Positions 1 to 7,877 of a stretch of DNA of 41,025 nucleotides are shown here, piece by piece (position 1 is the stretch's first letter; the number at the start of each line of letters is the position of its first letter). The notes below the pieces were generated by a model. That model made no database searches and had not been told where the DNA came from. It saw only the letters and a list, made by a program, of their open reading frames with translations. The stretch comes from Clostridia bacterium. GTDB lineage: Bacteria > Bacillota > Clostridia > Oscillospirales > CAG-272. Both the position numbers and the translations under genes were made by a program. Where the stretch lies: assembly GCA_017623255.1 (NCBI GenBank), contig JAGAPL010000070.1, positions 1 to 41,025 of the forward strand, read 5' to 3'.

Positions 1-97
1 CAGACATTATAAAAAACGGTTACAATTATTAATGGTACATCGAAGATTCCTTTTCCTCGTCGCTAACATATATTGATATTCAACAACAATCGTTTAC

Positions 98-128
98 GGA
101 CCGCCGGGGACGTCGGTCCCTACGGATA
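98..128. repeat. Intergenic GC-rich hairpin, possible repeat fragment
   Basis: A GGACCG / CGGTCC inverted repeat lies in otherwise AT-rich spacer and ends in CCCTAC. Its base composition is unlike its surroundings and resembles the other GC-rich palindromic intergenic elements of this window. Nothing gene-like is seen in bases 1-172. Confidence 0.4.
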
Positions 129-172
129 AGGTGCTAAATTCCCGTTCACCTTCAAATACTGAAAACTCCACA

Positions 173-200
173 AAAAAAGGCAGCCTCAGCTGCCTTTTTT
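173..200 (-). terminator. Rho-independent terminator of the YihY gene
   Basis: A perfect GGCAGC / GCTGCC stem with a four-base loop is flanked by A and T runs on both sides, so it could act in both directions. The TGA stop codon of the YihY-family gene lies in the loop. Confidence 0.8.
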
Positions 201-1091
201 CTTTCCAAACTGTTTTCTGATTATAAGAATAAATTTATTGATCTCTGCTCCGAGAAGAAGGATTATCATACAAGCATAGAGCCACAACATCAGCACCACA
301 ACCGCGGCAATGCTGCCATAAATATAGGACAAATTGGGGAAATAGCCGATATAAAGCGAGAACAAGTATGAGAACAGCAACCAGCCTGCAGCTGAAAACA
401 GCGCGCCTGGGATCTGCGCCCAAAATCCGCAAGGGATATTTTCTGAAAGGACTTTATACTCCTCTTTTGAGGTGCGGCACCCTTTCTTTGACGACGTGTT
501 ATAAACAAGGGCAAAGAACAATGTGAAAACCACAAACAAAGCAATAGTGCTGTACGTGTCCACCGCTTCAAAAATCGCATATACCAAGGGCACGCTTTCC
601 CTCAGGGCTATTGCTATGGATCTTCCGAAAACCAGCGCCACAAGGGAGCCGATTATGATCAGAATAAAGCAAAAAGTGTATAAAAGGGAACGGCCTATAT
701 CAAAGAGGAAATGCTCCTTCACTCTGATGCCGTAAACCTCGGTTACGCCGCGCATAACGGAGTTGACTCCCCTTGAGGATGCCCATATTGCAGAAACCGC
801 CGTCAACGAAACGAGAGAAATGCCCGTCTTTCCCACAACCTCATTGAGCAGATTTTCGATCAGATCGCCCAACTGGCCGTCTATTCTCGCCTGAACAAAA
901 GCGATCACCGTTTCAATGTCAATAACGTATTTTGCAAGGCTCAGAAGCAAGATTATAAAGGGGACCGTTGATATCATTATATAATAGCAGGACTGCGCTG
1001 AATACAGGGTTATATTATCATTGAAAATTATGGAAACAGCCGTTTTGGTTTTTCTGATAAAGGTGCGCGCGTCAATAACCGTTGATTTCAT
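186..1091 (-). CDS. YihY/virulence factor BrkB family membrane protein
   Basis: This 301-residue inner-membrane protein has about six hydrophobic segments. The family signature is visible: an N-terminal segment with LYSAQSCYYIMISTVPFI, a central part with AIWASSRGVNSVMRG, and a C-terminal YIYGSIAAVVVLMLWLY followed by LLGAEINK. YihY/BrkB proteins were once called ribonuclease BN, which is wrong for this family; their transport role is still undefined. The start is supported by a GGGGGA ribosome site seven bases upstream. It is a monocistronic gene, divergent from spoVG, with its own promoter and terminator. Family membership is confident, function is not known. Confidence 0.9.
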   Translation of the reverse strand: MKSTVIDARTFIRKTKTAVSIIFNDNITLYSAQSCYYIMISTVPFIILLLSLAKYVIDIETVIAFVQARIDGQLGDLIENLLNEVVGKTGISLVSLTAVSAIWASSRGVNSVMRGVTEVYGIRVKEHFLFDIGRSLLYTFCFILIIIGSLVALVFGRSIAIALRESVPLVYAIFEAVDTYSTIALFVVFTLFFALVYNTSSKKGCRTSKEEYKVLSENIPCGFWAQIPGALFSAAGWLLFSYLFSLYIGYFPNLSYIYGSIAAVVVLMLWLYACMIILLLGAEINKFILIIRKQFGKKKGS

Positions 1092-1120
1092 ATAAATCCC
1101 CCTTTCCTCATTATATATAC

Positions 1121-1149
1121 ATTATACCCACTAAGTGCAAAAAATGCAA
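1121..1149 (-). promoter_or_regulatory. Sigma-A promoter of the YihY gene
   Basis: Read on the minus strand, TTGCAT is followed after 17 bases by TATAAT. The -10 box ends about 30 bases before the ATG at 1091. Spacing and both hexamers are close to consensus. Confidence 0.7.
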
Positions 1150-1243
1150 GTCCCGACAAAATTATGTCAGAGTGAATATGAGCGTGATTAATTGGGTAAA
1201 AATAACTTGTCCAAAAAAACAAAACACTAAAGGAGAAACGAAA

Positions 1244-1546
1244 ATGAATATCACAGATGTGAAGATCAGAAAAACCTTTGACGAAGGGCCCATGAAGGCC
1301 ATTGCTTCCGTTACACTTGATGAACAGCTTGCAGTTCACGATATCAAGGTTATTTACGCAAGGGAAAAATATTTTATAGTGATGCCCTCAAGGAAAAATC
1401 CCGATGAAACATACAGGGATATCGTTCATCCCATAAACGCATCCTTCAGAGGCGACTTGGAGGAGGCTGTGCTCAGAGAATACGATGCGGAAATGGTTCG
1501 TATGGCAGAAGATAAAAATCAGCTTTTGGGCGTTGACAGAGTTTAA
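1244..1546 (+). CDS. spoVG: Septation/sporulation regulator SpoVG
   Basis: The 100-residue product matches SpoVG along its length: it begins MNITDVKIRK, has the core VTLDEQLAVHDIKVI, and the hallmark FIVMPSRK followed by YRDIVHPINASFR. SpoVG is a small nucleic-acid-binding regulator, first known from asymmetric septation in Bacillus. The start at 1244 is chosen because AGGAG lies eight bases upstream and the family begins there; an upstream in-frame start would add about 54 residues not found in the family. No sigma-H-like promoter could be recognised. A bidirectional terminator follows. Confidence 0.95.
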   Translation: MNITDVKIRKTFDEGPMKAIASVTLDEQLAVHDIKVIYAREKYFIVMPSRKNPDETYRDIVHPINASFRGDLEEAVLREYDAEMVRMAEDKNQLLGVDRV

Positions 1547-1564
1547 CTGACTGATTTCCGGCAT

Positions 1565-1594
1565 AAAAAAGAGGTCTTTCGACCTCTTTTTTTT
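1565..1594. terminator. Bidirectional terminator between spoVG and the amidase gene
   Basis: A run of A, a perfect GAGGTC / GACCTC stem with a TTTC loop, and a run of T. It serves spoVG from the left and the convergent amidase gene from the right; the amidase stop codon overlaps its T run. Confidence 0.85.
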
Positions 1595-3752
1595 ACGCCT
1601 CTACGGGTTCTTCTTCAGTTTTTTCTTCCGCTTCGTCCTCAGGCTCTGCCTCAGGCGCATCATCGTTTTCTGCTTCGTCCGCTTCTGCTTCGTCCGCTTC
1701 AGCTTCTTCAGATGCTTCTTCGGCTTCTTGCGAACTTTCGCTTTCATCGGTTTCGTCGGCTTCATTTTCAGCCGCCTCAGCCTCAGCTTCATCAGCAATA
1801 GCCTCAGCCGCAGCAACCATTTCGCCCTCGGATTCTTCATTTTCCTCTATCTGACTGTTCTTCTTCAGATAAAGCATCACAACTGTCAGCGCCGCCGCAA
1901 GCACAACGGCAGAAACTCCGATAACGATAGCTTTTGTTGAAGGGTTATCCCACGCGGAAGGGATCACCTCGCGATACTGCTCGCCGCAATGGCTGCAGCT
2001 TGTCAGCTTTGCGCCCTGGGTGAATATAGAAGCCTCGGCCGTGATCTCTGTTATAAACTCATGGCCGATAGCCAGAGATTCTGTTTTCTCCTCAAGGCCG
2101 CACAAGGAGCAAACGCTGAGTGTGTATCCGTTATGGGTGCAGTCGGCCTTTTTCTCTTCTTTAACAATAAAGCTATGGCCTGTTTTCTCTGTCACCTTCA
2201 ATTCTTCATATCCGCACTTGGAGCAAACGCTTTTTTCTTCGCCATCCTCCGTGCAGGTGTTCTGCTTTAAGATCTCAACCTCAAAGCTATGCCCTGTTGC
2301 AGGGAACGTTTCCTCAGTTTTCAGGCCGCAAGCCCTGCATCTTTCAGTTACGGTGACGTCCTCCGTGCAATTGATTTTTGAGAGAGCATTTGAAGAAAAG
2401 CTGTGGCCCTTAGCCTTGAGCGTTTCGTGAAACTCCTCTCCGCAAGCGGTGCAGCGGGATTTCGTGTATCCTTCCTTAGTGCAGGTGGCCGCAACCGTTT
2501 CCGTTATGCTGATGCTATGTCCAAGCGCCGCAACATCCTCAATATTTGTTTCGTTGCAAACACTGCAGACATATGTTCTCTTACCCTTTTGTGTGCACTT
2601 GGGCTCTATCTCTTCAACCAACTGCCAGCTGTGGCCGTCAGATTTAACGATGTCCTTAAAGGTGTGGTTGCAGTTTGTGCAAGTATACTGAGTGTAACCG
2701 TCCTCAGTGTGCGAAACCTCACGGTAGTCGGTTTGCACGTAGGTGTGCGGCTGAGCCGCGATGGTGATAGTTTCCTTGTGCTCGTCACAGGGAACATCCT
2801 TTTCGTTAAGGTTGAGAGTTATTCTGCATTCGTGAGTGATAGCGCCGTCAACCCCGCAGGATGCCGCCGTGGTCTTTTCGTTTATCCAATAATGATTATC
2901 AGGTGCTGTTTCAAGATCTGTGATGTTCTTTCTGTGGCCGCAAGTGGTGCAATGAATGGACTTTTTGCCCTGGAACATACAGTTTGAAGGGAAATCCTGA
3001 ATATAGTCGCTTGTATATGTATGAGTGTGGTTCGTGTAGTAATTTATAATAGCTTCAGCATCAGCCTCAGCCATTTTGTCCATCATTCCCTCGGAAAAGA
3101 TGATGGCAGCATCGCCGTCGTTTGTGAAAAATCCGTGCTCAATAAGAATAGAGCCAATGCCGAATTTAGCACACCAGGTGGGGATACCGTAATAGTCTGA
3201 AAGGGTGCCGAGAGAAGGGTCTTGGCAGTCCCATTGCTTTTCAGCATTCCAATAATAGCCGGCGTTGTCCTTGCGCTGAATAACGCCCTTGATGGAAAGT
3301 CCTGTTTTTGCAGAGAGTGAGCTGCAAACCATATTCGCCAGATCAACCATTTGGTATTCGGGAAGAACGGAGGTGATAACTGAAACTCCGCGGTCGCCTC
3401 TTGAGGTGCTTCCGTCAAAATGAAGGCTCACAAGCAAATCTGCATTGACTGAGTTTGCATATATTCCTCTGGCTGCAAGGGGAAGATCGTAATCCCCTGT
3501 TCTTGTCATATGAACGATAAAGTTGCCGTTTGCCTCCAGCTTTTGCTTGAGCAGATTGCCAAGCTCAAAGGTTTTAACCTTTTCGCCCACTCCGTTTCTT
3601 GCAGTGCCCACGTTGGCGCCGCCATGACCGGGGTCAATAACAATAACAATTTTATCATCCCCCTCAAAAGCCGCCTCGGAAACGGGTGCAAGAGAAGGGA
3701 TCAAACTTGCCGTCAGCAATATACATATCACAAATGAAAGAAATCTCTTCAT
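1593..3752 (-). CDS. Secreted N-acetylmuramoyl-L-alanine amidase with Cys-rich repeats, C-terminal TM anchor and acidic tail
   Basis: A 719-residue product. A signal peptide (about residues 1-28) is followed by an Amidase_3 domain (about 35-240) with VIDPGHGG, the GEK Glu, the His of VSLHFDG and the Glu of LIEHGFFTND, the expected zinc ligands and catalytic residue for cleaving the amide between muramic acid and the stem peptide. Residues about 245-600 hold eight or nine units of about 40 residues of the form GH...CT..G....C..CG, a module common in clostridial surface proteins. A transmembrane helix (about 606-626) follows, then a KK stop-transfer and an 88-residue tail made almost only of Glu, Ala and Asp. 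The start at 3752 is preferred over one six codons upstream because GTGAGG sits a few bases before it and the signal peptide begins there. Catalytic assignment is confident; the roles of the repeats and tail are unknown. Confidence 0.9.
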   Translation of the reverse strand: MKRFLSFVICILLTASLIPSLAPVSEAAFEGDDKIVIVIDPGHGGANVGTARNGVGEKVKTFELGNLLKQKLEANGNFIVHMTRTGDYDLPLAARGIYANSVNADLLVSLHFDGSTSRGDRGVSVITSVLPEYQMVDLANMVCSSLSAKTGLSIKGVIQRKDNAGYYWNAEKQWDCQDPSLGTLSDYYGIPTWCAKFGIGSILIEHGFFTNDGDAAIIFSEGMMDKMAEADAEAIINYYTNHTHTYTSDYIQDFPSNCMFQGKKSIHCTTCGHRKNITDLETAPDNHYWINEKTTAASCGVDGAITHECRITLNLNEKDVPCDEHKETITIAAQPHTYVQTDYREVSHTEDGYTQYTCTNCNHTFKDIVKSDGHSWQLVEEIEPKCTQKGKRTYVCSVCNETNIEDVAALGHSISITETVAATCTKEGYTKSRCTACGEEFHETLKAKGHSFSSNALSKINCTEDVTVTERCRACGLKTEETFPATGHSFEVEILKQNTCTEDGEEKSVCSKCGYEELKVTEKTGHSFIVKEEKKADCTHNGYTLSVCSLCGLEEKTESLAIGHEFITEITAEASIFTQGAKLTSCSHCGEQYREVIPSAWDNPSTKAIVIGVSAVVLAAALTVVMLYLKKNSQIEENEESEGEMVAAAEAIADEAEAEAAENEADETDESESSQEAEEASEEAEADEAEADEAENDDAPEAEPEDEAEEKTEEEPVEA

Positions 3753-3789
3753 TTCTACCTCACTCGACACAAAATGACAAATACACGTA

Positions 3790-3818
3790 ATTATATCAAA
3801 AAAGCATCAAAAAGTCAA
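3790..3818 (-). promoter_or_regulatory. Sigma-A promoter of the amidase gene
   Basis: On the minus strand TTGACT and TATAAT are separated by 17 bases, about 40 bases upstream of the ATG at 3752. This is a near-consensus vegetative promoter. Confidence 0.8.
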
Positions 3819-3883
3819 CGACGGATGCAAAATACTTTTGGTCAGAATGTACGAAAAAAACTTAAAAAATCCGTTCTTTGCAG

Positions 3884-3912
3884 TTGACTATTGGTCAAAA
3901 ATATAGTATAAT
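3884..3912 (+). promoter_or_regulatory. Sigma-A promoter of the minD-like operon
   Basis: TTGACT, a 17-base spacer, then TATAAT. It lies about 58 bases before the MinD-like start and faces away from the amidase promoter, so the two units are divergent with no shared -10/-35 bases. Confidence 0.85.
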
Positions 3913-3970
3913 TTAATAAAATGCGGGTAACAGGTGCTTCGCATAACTATTGGTATTTCCGGAGGTAATC

Positions 3971-4801
3971 ATGGAAACAAAGTTCATCATGATATCGTCC
4001 TCCAAGGGCGGTGTGGGAAAATCCACTGCAGCTTTGGGAATATCAACCCGCTTGGCATTGCTTGGCGAGAGCGTGCTTTTGTGCGATCTGGACTTTGGAA
4101 ATGCCTGCCTGGATATTCTGTTGGGCGTTGAAGACCGCGTGCTCTACACGGTCAGCGACGTGGCAAAAAAGAATTGCCGCGCAAAAGACGCCGTTATAAC
4201 GGAAAACGAAACAAATATAAACGGACTTGCTTTGCTTCCCTGCCCCGCAGGCGCAACTGTTAAGGTGGCAGAAGATGAAGCTGACGGCGCAATCTCTCCC
4301 AAGGCTGTTATAGAAGCTGTGAAGGCAGCAGCCGAGGAGCTCCATTGCCGCTACGTCGTTATTGACACGGGAGCAGGCGTCAGCGCACTGACCGACGAGG
4401 CCGCGCAGCTTGCCCACACGATTCTTGTTGTGGCAAGCCATAACCCCATCTCCCTGAGAGCAGCTGAAGGCACAGTTGCGCGCTTCAGCAAGCTTGGAAA
4501 AAGAGATATCCGCCTTGTGATAAATTCCTTTGAGGCAAAGTCCACCATTAATAAAAAATACCAGAGAAAAGGCCTGCTTGATATAATTGATCTTTCCCGC
4601 GCGCCTCTGGTGGGTGTTGTGCCCTATGATTACGGGCTGCTGCTCAGCCACGAGGGCCTTGTGCTCAAAACCTTCTCAGGTGAAATGAGCGACGCGGATA
4701 AAGCCTTTCATAATATTGCCCTTCGCCTGATGGGTGAGGACGTTCCTGTTTTCAACGGGATCAAAAAGCTGCGCCGCAAGCGCGTTCAGCTTTATAAATA
4801 A
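3971..4801 (+). CDS. minD: MinD/ParA-family deviant Walker ATPase
   Basis: The 276-residue protein opens with the deviant Walker A motif SSKGGVGKST (Lys at both signature positions). The Walker A' segment LLCDLDFGNACLDILLG and Walker B VVIDTGAG also fit MinD-like ATPases that cycle on the membrane to place the division site. The tail is basic (KKLRRKR) and could contact the membrane, but is not a textbook MinD amphipathic helix. The start at 3971 has GGAGG five bases upstream. No minC or minE lies beside it; the neighbour is a methylglyoxal-synthase-fold gene, which recalls the clostridial minCDE-rodA-mgsA order with the middle genes missing. It could instead be a diverged MinD paralogue such as a flagellar or MrpORP-like regulator. 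Confidence 0.8.
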   Translation: METKFIMISSSKGGVGKSTAALGISTRLALLGESVLLCDLDFGNACLDILLGVEDRVLYTVSDVAKKNCRAKDAVITENETNINGLALLPCPAGATVKVAEDEADGAISPKAVIEAVKAAAEELHCRYVVIDTGAGVSALTDEAAQLAHTILVVASHNPISLRAAEGTVARFSKLGKRDIRLVINSFEAKSTINKKYQRKGLLDIIDLSRAPLVGVVPYDYGLLLSHEGLVLKTFSGEMSDADKAFHNIALRLMGEDVPVFNGIKKLRRKRVQLYK

Positions 4802-4843
4802 CCAAGAACTAAAAAATCATTATAGAAAATTTTGGAGGGAACA

Positions 4844-5281
4844 ATGGAAATAGCTATCATCGCCGATGACGCAAAAAAAGAACTGATGACTCAGTTCTGT
4901 ATCGCTTACTGCGGAATGCTCTCAAAGCATAATATCTGCTCAACAAGCATTACAGGCAAATATATCGAAGACGCCACCGGACTCGAAATTGAAAAGCTTC
5001 TGCCAGGAACACATGGGGGAGTTCAGCAGATCTGCTCAAGAGTTTCATATAACGAGCTTGACCTTGTGCTGTATTTCCGCAATTCTGATCCCACTTGCTC
5101 CTATTTTGAAGAGGAAATGAACCTGCTGCGTATGTGCGATGCACAGAATGTTCCCGTTGCAACAAATATCGCAACAGCCGAGGTTCTTGTTTGCGCGCTG
5201 GATCGCGGCGATCTCGATTGGAGAGAGATCGTAAACCCCTCATCTGAATATAATAGAAAGAAAAGAACCAGAGTGATATAA
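4844..5281 (+). CDS. mgsA: Methylglyoxal synthase-fold protein lacking catalytic residues
   Basis: The 145-residue product aligns over its whole length with methylglyoxal synthase: IAIIADDAKKELM at the N-terminus, ITGKYIEDATGLEIEKLL, then GGVQQI and LLRM....NVPVATNIATAE. True MgsA converts dihydroxyacetone phosphate to methylglyoxal. In an ungapped comparison with the E. coli enzyme (from memory), Asp71 of GGDQQ is Val60, Asp91 is Asn80, His98 is Tyr87 and Asp101 is Glu90; only Asp20 (Asp9) remains. Catalysis therefore looks unlikely and a binding or regulatory role is inferred. GGAGGG four bases upstream fixes the start. It lies 42 bases behind the MinD-like gene, in one operon. Confidence 0.8.
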   Translation: MEIAIIADDAKKELMTQFCIAYCGMLSKHNICSTSITGKYIEDATGLEIEKLLPGTHGGVQQICSRVSYNELDLVLYFRNSDPTCSYFEEEMNLLRMCDAQNVPVATNIATAEVLVCALDRGDLDWREIVNPSSEYNRKKRTRVI

Positions 5282-5290
5282 CAAAGTCAA

Positions 5291-5342
5291 AAACGGCTGT
5301 CCCAACAGGTGAATCAACACTTGTGGCGCAGCCTTTTGCTTT
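5291..5342 (+). terminator. Probable terminator after the mgsA-like gene
   Basis: An imperfect hairpin with outer arms GGCTG / CAGCC and an inner CCA...GTG / CAC...TGG stem is followed by TTTTGCTTTG. The U-run is interrupted, so termination may be partial. Confidence 0.5.
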
Positions 5343-5377
5343 GTAATTTGTTTTAGAAAGCGGAAAGGTGCATCTGT

Positions 5378-6160
5378 ATGTCACTGTTAAAAATTCTGTG
5401 CGTGGGCGACGTTGTAGGAAACGGAGGCTGCCGATATCTCAGTGGTGGTAAGCTGAGAAAAATTGGGAGAGAGCTTGGCGCTGATTTTATAATCGTCAAC
5501 GGAGAAAACTCCGCATCGGGCAACGGAATGAGCCGCGATAGCGCTCACAGCCTGCTTGAAAGCGGCGCAGACGTGATAACAGGCGGCAACCATACCTTCA
5601 AGCGCAGAGAAATCTACGATATGCTTGATGACGAAAAGGCCCTTTTGCGTCCCGCCAATTACCCCCCCTCCGTTCATGGAGAAGGATATACCATTGCCGA
5701 TTGCAACGGGTATCGCATACTTGTTATAAACCTGCTGGGCTGCGTTTTTATGGAAAGCCTGGCAAGCCCCTTTGAAACGGCTGAAAAAATCCTTAAAGCC
5801 GAAAAGGGCAGATACGATATTTCGGTTATAGATATTCACGCCGAGGCAACGAGCGAAAAAATGTGCCTTGCAAGATATCTTGACGGAAAGGCCAGCGTTG
5901 TTTTCGGAACCCATACCCACGTTCAGACAAGCGACGCAACCGTGCTACCGGGCGGAACAGGCTATATAACAGACCTTGGAATGACCGGCAGCATGAATGG
6001 CATATTGGGAGTTAAAACGGAGAATATTATTCATAAGTTCACTATAAAAACCCCCATCTTTTTTGAAGCGGCAGAAGGAAACGAAGCCGCCCACGGCGCA
6101 ATTTTCACCGTTGATACAGAAACGGGCAAATGCACTGAAGCCAAAGCCGTGGTGTTTTGA
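5378..6160 (+). CDS. ymdB: YmdB/TIGR00282 family metallophosphoesterase (2',3'-cyclic nucleotide phosphodiesterase type)
   Basis: The 260-residue protein carries the family's dimetal site in order: GDVVG (Asp11), NGENS (Glu43/Asn44), GGNHTF (Asn71/His72), DIHAEATSEK, and FGTHTHVQT followed by GYITDLGMTG. Length and motif order match the Bacillus YmdB and Deinococcus DR1281 enzymes, cytoplasmic phosphodiesterases linked in Bacillus to the choice between motility and biofilm. The usual Trp after GNHT is Phe here. The ATG at 5378 has GGAAAGG about ten bases upstream. A 78-base spacer containing a small hairpin separates it from the next gene. Confidence 0.92.
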   Translation: MSLLKILCVGDVVGNGGCRYLSGGKLRKIGRELGADFIIVNGENSASGNGMSRDSAHSLLESGADVITGGNHTFKRREIYDMLDDEKALLRPANYPPSVHGEGYTIADCNGYRILVINLLGCVFMESLASPFETAEKILKAEKGRYDISVIDIHAEATSEKMCLARYLDGKASVVFGTHTHVQTSDATVLPGGTGYITDLGMTGSMNGILGVKTENIIHKFTIKTPIFFEAAEGNEAAHGAIFTVDTETGKCTEAKAVVF

Positions 6161-6171
6161 CGGATACACGC

Positions 6172-6198
6172 GCGGGTGAGGATATTATCCGCCCCTAC
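6172..6198. repeat. Small intergenic hairpin between ymdB and the kinase gene
   Basis: GGATA and TATCC arms inside GGG...CCC form an imperfect palindrome ending in CCCCTAC. The terminal CCTAC is shared with the larger palindromic elements in this window, so it may be a remnant of such an element. Confidence 0.35.
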
Positions 6199-6238
6199 AA
6201 TATGTGATACATTCCATATAATTTTACAGAGGATCAAA

Positions 6239-7522
6239 ATGAAAATCAACCAGCTGAAAAATCTGATAAAAACAGGCGAACTTGATAGCGCTCTGGCAAA
6301 TAATTGCGCACTTGTTCCCGATAAAATAAGAGAAGATTACCTGAAGCTCTGCGACAGCTTCAGCGCTCGCTTCGGAGAAGATCGCGACGTTTATCTCCTC
6401 TCCGTCGGCGGCAGAACCGAGGTTTCGGGAAACCATACCGACCATAATAAAGGCAAGGTTATGGCGGCGGCAGTTAACCTTGAGCTTGTGGCTGTTGCCG
6501 CAAAGAGAGACGACGGCATCGTTTGCGTTAAAAGCGAAGGCTTCCCCGAGGACCTTGTGCCCACCTCCGCCATTGCCACACCCGACGAAAGCAAATTCTT
6601 CACCTCCGGCGCGCTTATCGCAGGAATGGAAAAGGCTTTCGCTGATAGAGAACTGAATATCGGCGGCTTCGATGCCTGCACGGTTTCAAGCGTTCTCAAA
6701 GGCTCGGGCCTTTCTTCCTCCGCCGCTTTTGAAGTTATGATAGGCAACATTTTAAACCACCTTTATAACGACGGCAAGGTGGATAACGTGGAAATTGCCA
6801 AAATGGCGCAGTTTGCAGAAAACGTCTATTTCGGAAAACCCTGCGGACTTATGGACCAGATGGCTTGCGCCGTGGGCGGATTTATCGCAATTGATTTTGA
6901 GGACACAACAGCCCCTAAGATCCGTAAGCTTGATTTCGACCTTGATCGCGAAGGCTATGCGCTGTGCATCATTAACACAGGCGGCAACCACGCCGATCTT
7001 AATGAGGACTATGCTTCAGTTCCTGTCGAAATGAAAGCGGTTGCTCGCCTTATGGGCCACCAAGTGCTCCGACAGTGCACAAAAGAAGAAATAATTAAAA
7101 ACGCGGCAATGATAAGAAATATTGCCGGTGACAGAGCGTTCCTTCGCGCAATGCACTTCGCAGGAGAAAACGAAAGAGTGGACGCTATTGCCGCTGCCCT
7201 TGAAAAAGGCGACGTTGAAAGCTTTCTCAATGGTATAAAAGCCTCAGGCGATTCCAGCTATAAATACCTGCAAAACGTTTACACAACAAAAAACGTTGCA
7301 GAACAGGGGATTTCCGTTGCCCTTTGCCTTGCAGAAAGCTATCTTAAAGATAAAAAAGCCGCGTGGAGAGTTCACGGCGGCGGATTTGCGGGCACCATTC
7401 AGGTGTTCCTTCCCAAATGCGAAACCCATGGTTTTGTCAGCTTTATGGAAAAAGCCCTTGGAGAAGGCGCTTGCCACCTTCTTTCTGTGAGAGGAGCAGG
7501 AGCAGTATGCCTCGCAAAGTGA
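6239..7522 (+). CDS. galK: Galactokinase family GHMP kinase
   Basis: The 427-residue protein has the three GHMP motifs: the sugar signature GGRTEVSGNHTDHNKG (about residues 54-69), the ATP-binding GSGLSSSAAFEV, and the C-terminal WRVHGGGFAGTIQVF; MDQMACAVGG supplies the catalytic Asp segment. Galactokinase phosphorylates galactose at C1 in the Leloir pathway. The signature differs from the classical GEHTDYN by Asn for Glu and His for Tyr, a variant I associate with a clostridial clade, so sugar specificity is less certain than the family. The ATG at 6239 has AGAGG six bases upstream; an in-frame start 63 bases earlier lies in the hairpin and has no such site. No galT or galE is nearby. Confidence 0.87.
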   Translation: MKINQLKNLIKTGELDSALANNCALVPDKIREDYLKLCDSFSARFGEDRDVYLLSVGGRTEVSGNHTDHNKGKVMAAAVNLELVAVAAKRDDGIVCVKSEGFPEDLVPTSAIATPDESKFFTSGALIAGMEKAFADRELNIGGFDACTVSSVLKGSGLSSSAAFEVMIGNILNHLYNDGKVDNVEIAKMAQFAENVYFGKPCGLMDQMACAVGGFIAIDFEDTTAPKIRKLDFDLDREGYALCIINTGGNHADLNEDYASVPVEMKAVARLMGHQVLRQCTKEEIIKNAAMIRNIAGDRAFLRAMHFAGENERVDAIAAALEKGDVESFLNGIKASGDSSYKYLQNVYTTKNVAEQGISVALCLAESYLKDKKAAWRVHGGGFAGTIQVFLPKCETHGFVSFMEKALGEGACHLLSVRGAGAVCLAK

Positions 7523-7863
7523 AAGTGAAAAAAGAAGAAAAAAAGAAGGATAAAAAAAGTCTGAAATATGTGATATTTCTGATGCTGAACTTCACCTGGA
7601 TGTTCGCTTTGTATCGCATTATGATAATGCTGGGGGAGCAGCTGCGCTCAATTTTGCCGTACGCCGTTTGTTCAGGCTTGTATCTGGCGGCGGCTGCGAT
7701 CCTGCTTGGAATATATTATTTCTGCACATCGGGCGAATCTGACCCCGTAAACAAAGAAAAATATAAACCCATTTTTCTGTGGGCGTTTCCAATAGTGGTG
7801 GTTCTGCTGCTTGACGTTCTCGAAACAGTTGTTTTAGACTATATAATCAATCTCTTTTCGTGA
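7507..7863 (+). CDS. Small membrane protein, unknown function
   Basis: This 118-residue protein begins with a very basic stretch (residues 2-18, mostly Lys) followed by three hydrophobic segments at about 21-41, 52-72 and 87-110. I do not recognise a family. The chosen ATG overlaps the kinase gene by 16 bases and has AGGAGC about eight bases upstream, so translation is probably coupled. The gene ends 14 bases before pgsA, placing it in the same operon. By the positive-inside rule the Lys-rich N-terminus is likely cytoplasmic. Confidence 0.75.
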   Translation: MPRKVKVKKEEKKKDKKSLKYVIFLMLNFTWMFALYRIMIMLGEQLRSILPYAVCSGLYLAAAAILLGIYYFCTSGESDPVNKEKYKPIFLWAFPIVVVLLLDVLETVVLDYIINLFS

Positions 7864-7877
7864 AAGGATAAATAAAA

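Noticed and set aside
1150..1230. Sigma-H promoter for spoVG
   Set aside because: A GTGAAT-like -10 was seen near 1171 but no matching AGGA-type -35 at the right distance.
1082..1243. Longer start for spoVG
   Set aside because: The extra 54 residues are not in the family and the ATG at 1244 has a well-placed AGGAG.
2403..2987. 194-codon plus-strand open frame opposite the amidase repeats
   Set aside because: Explained by the Cys-rich repeated coding sequence on the other strand.
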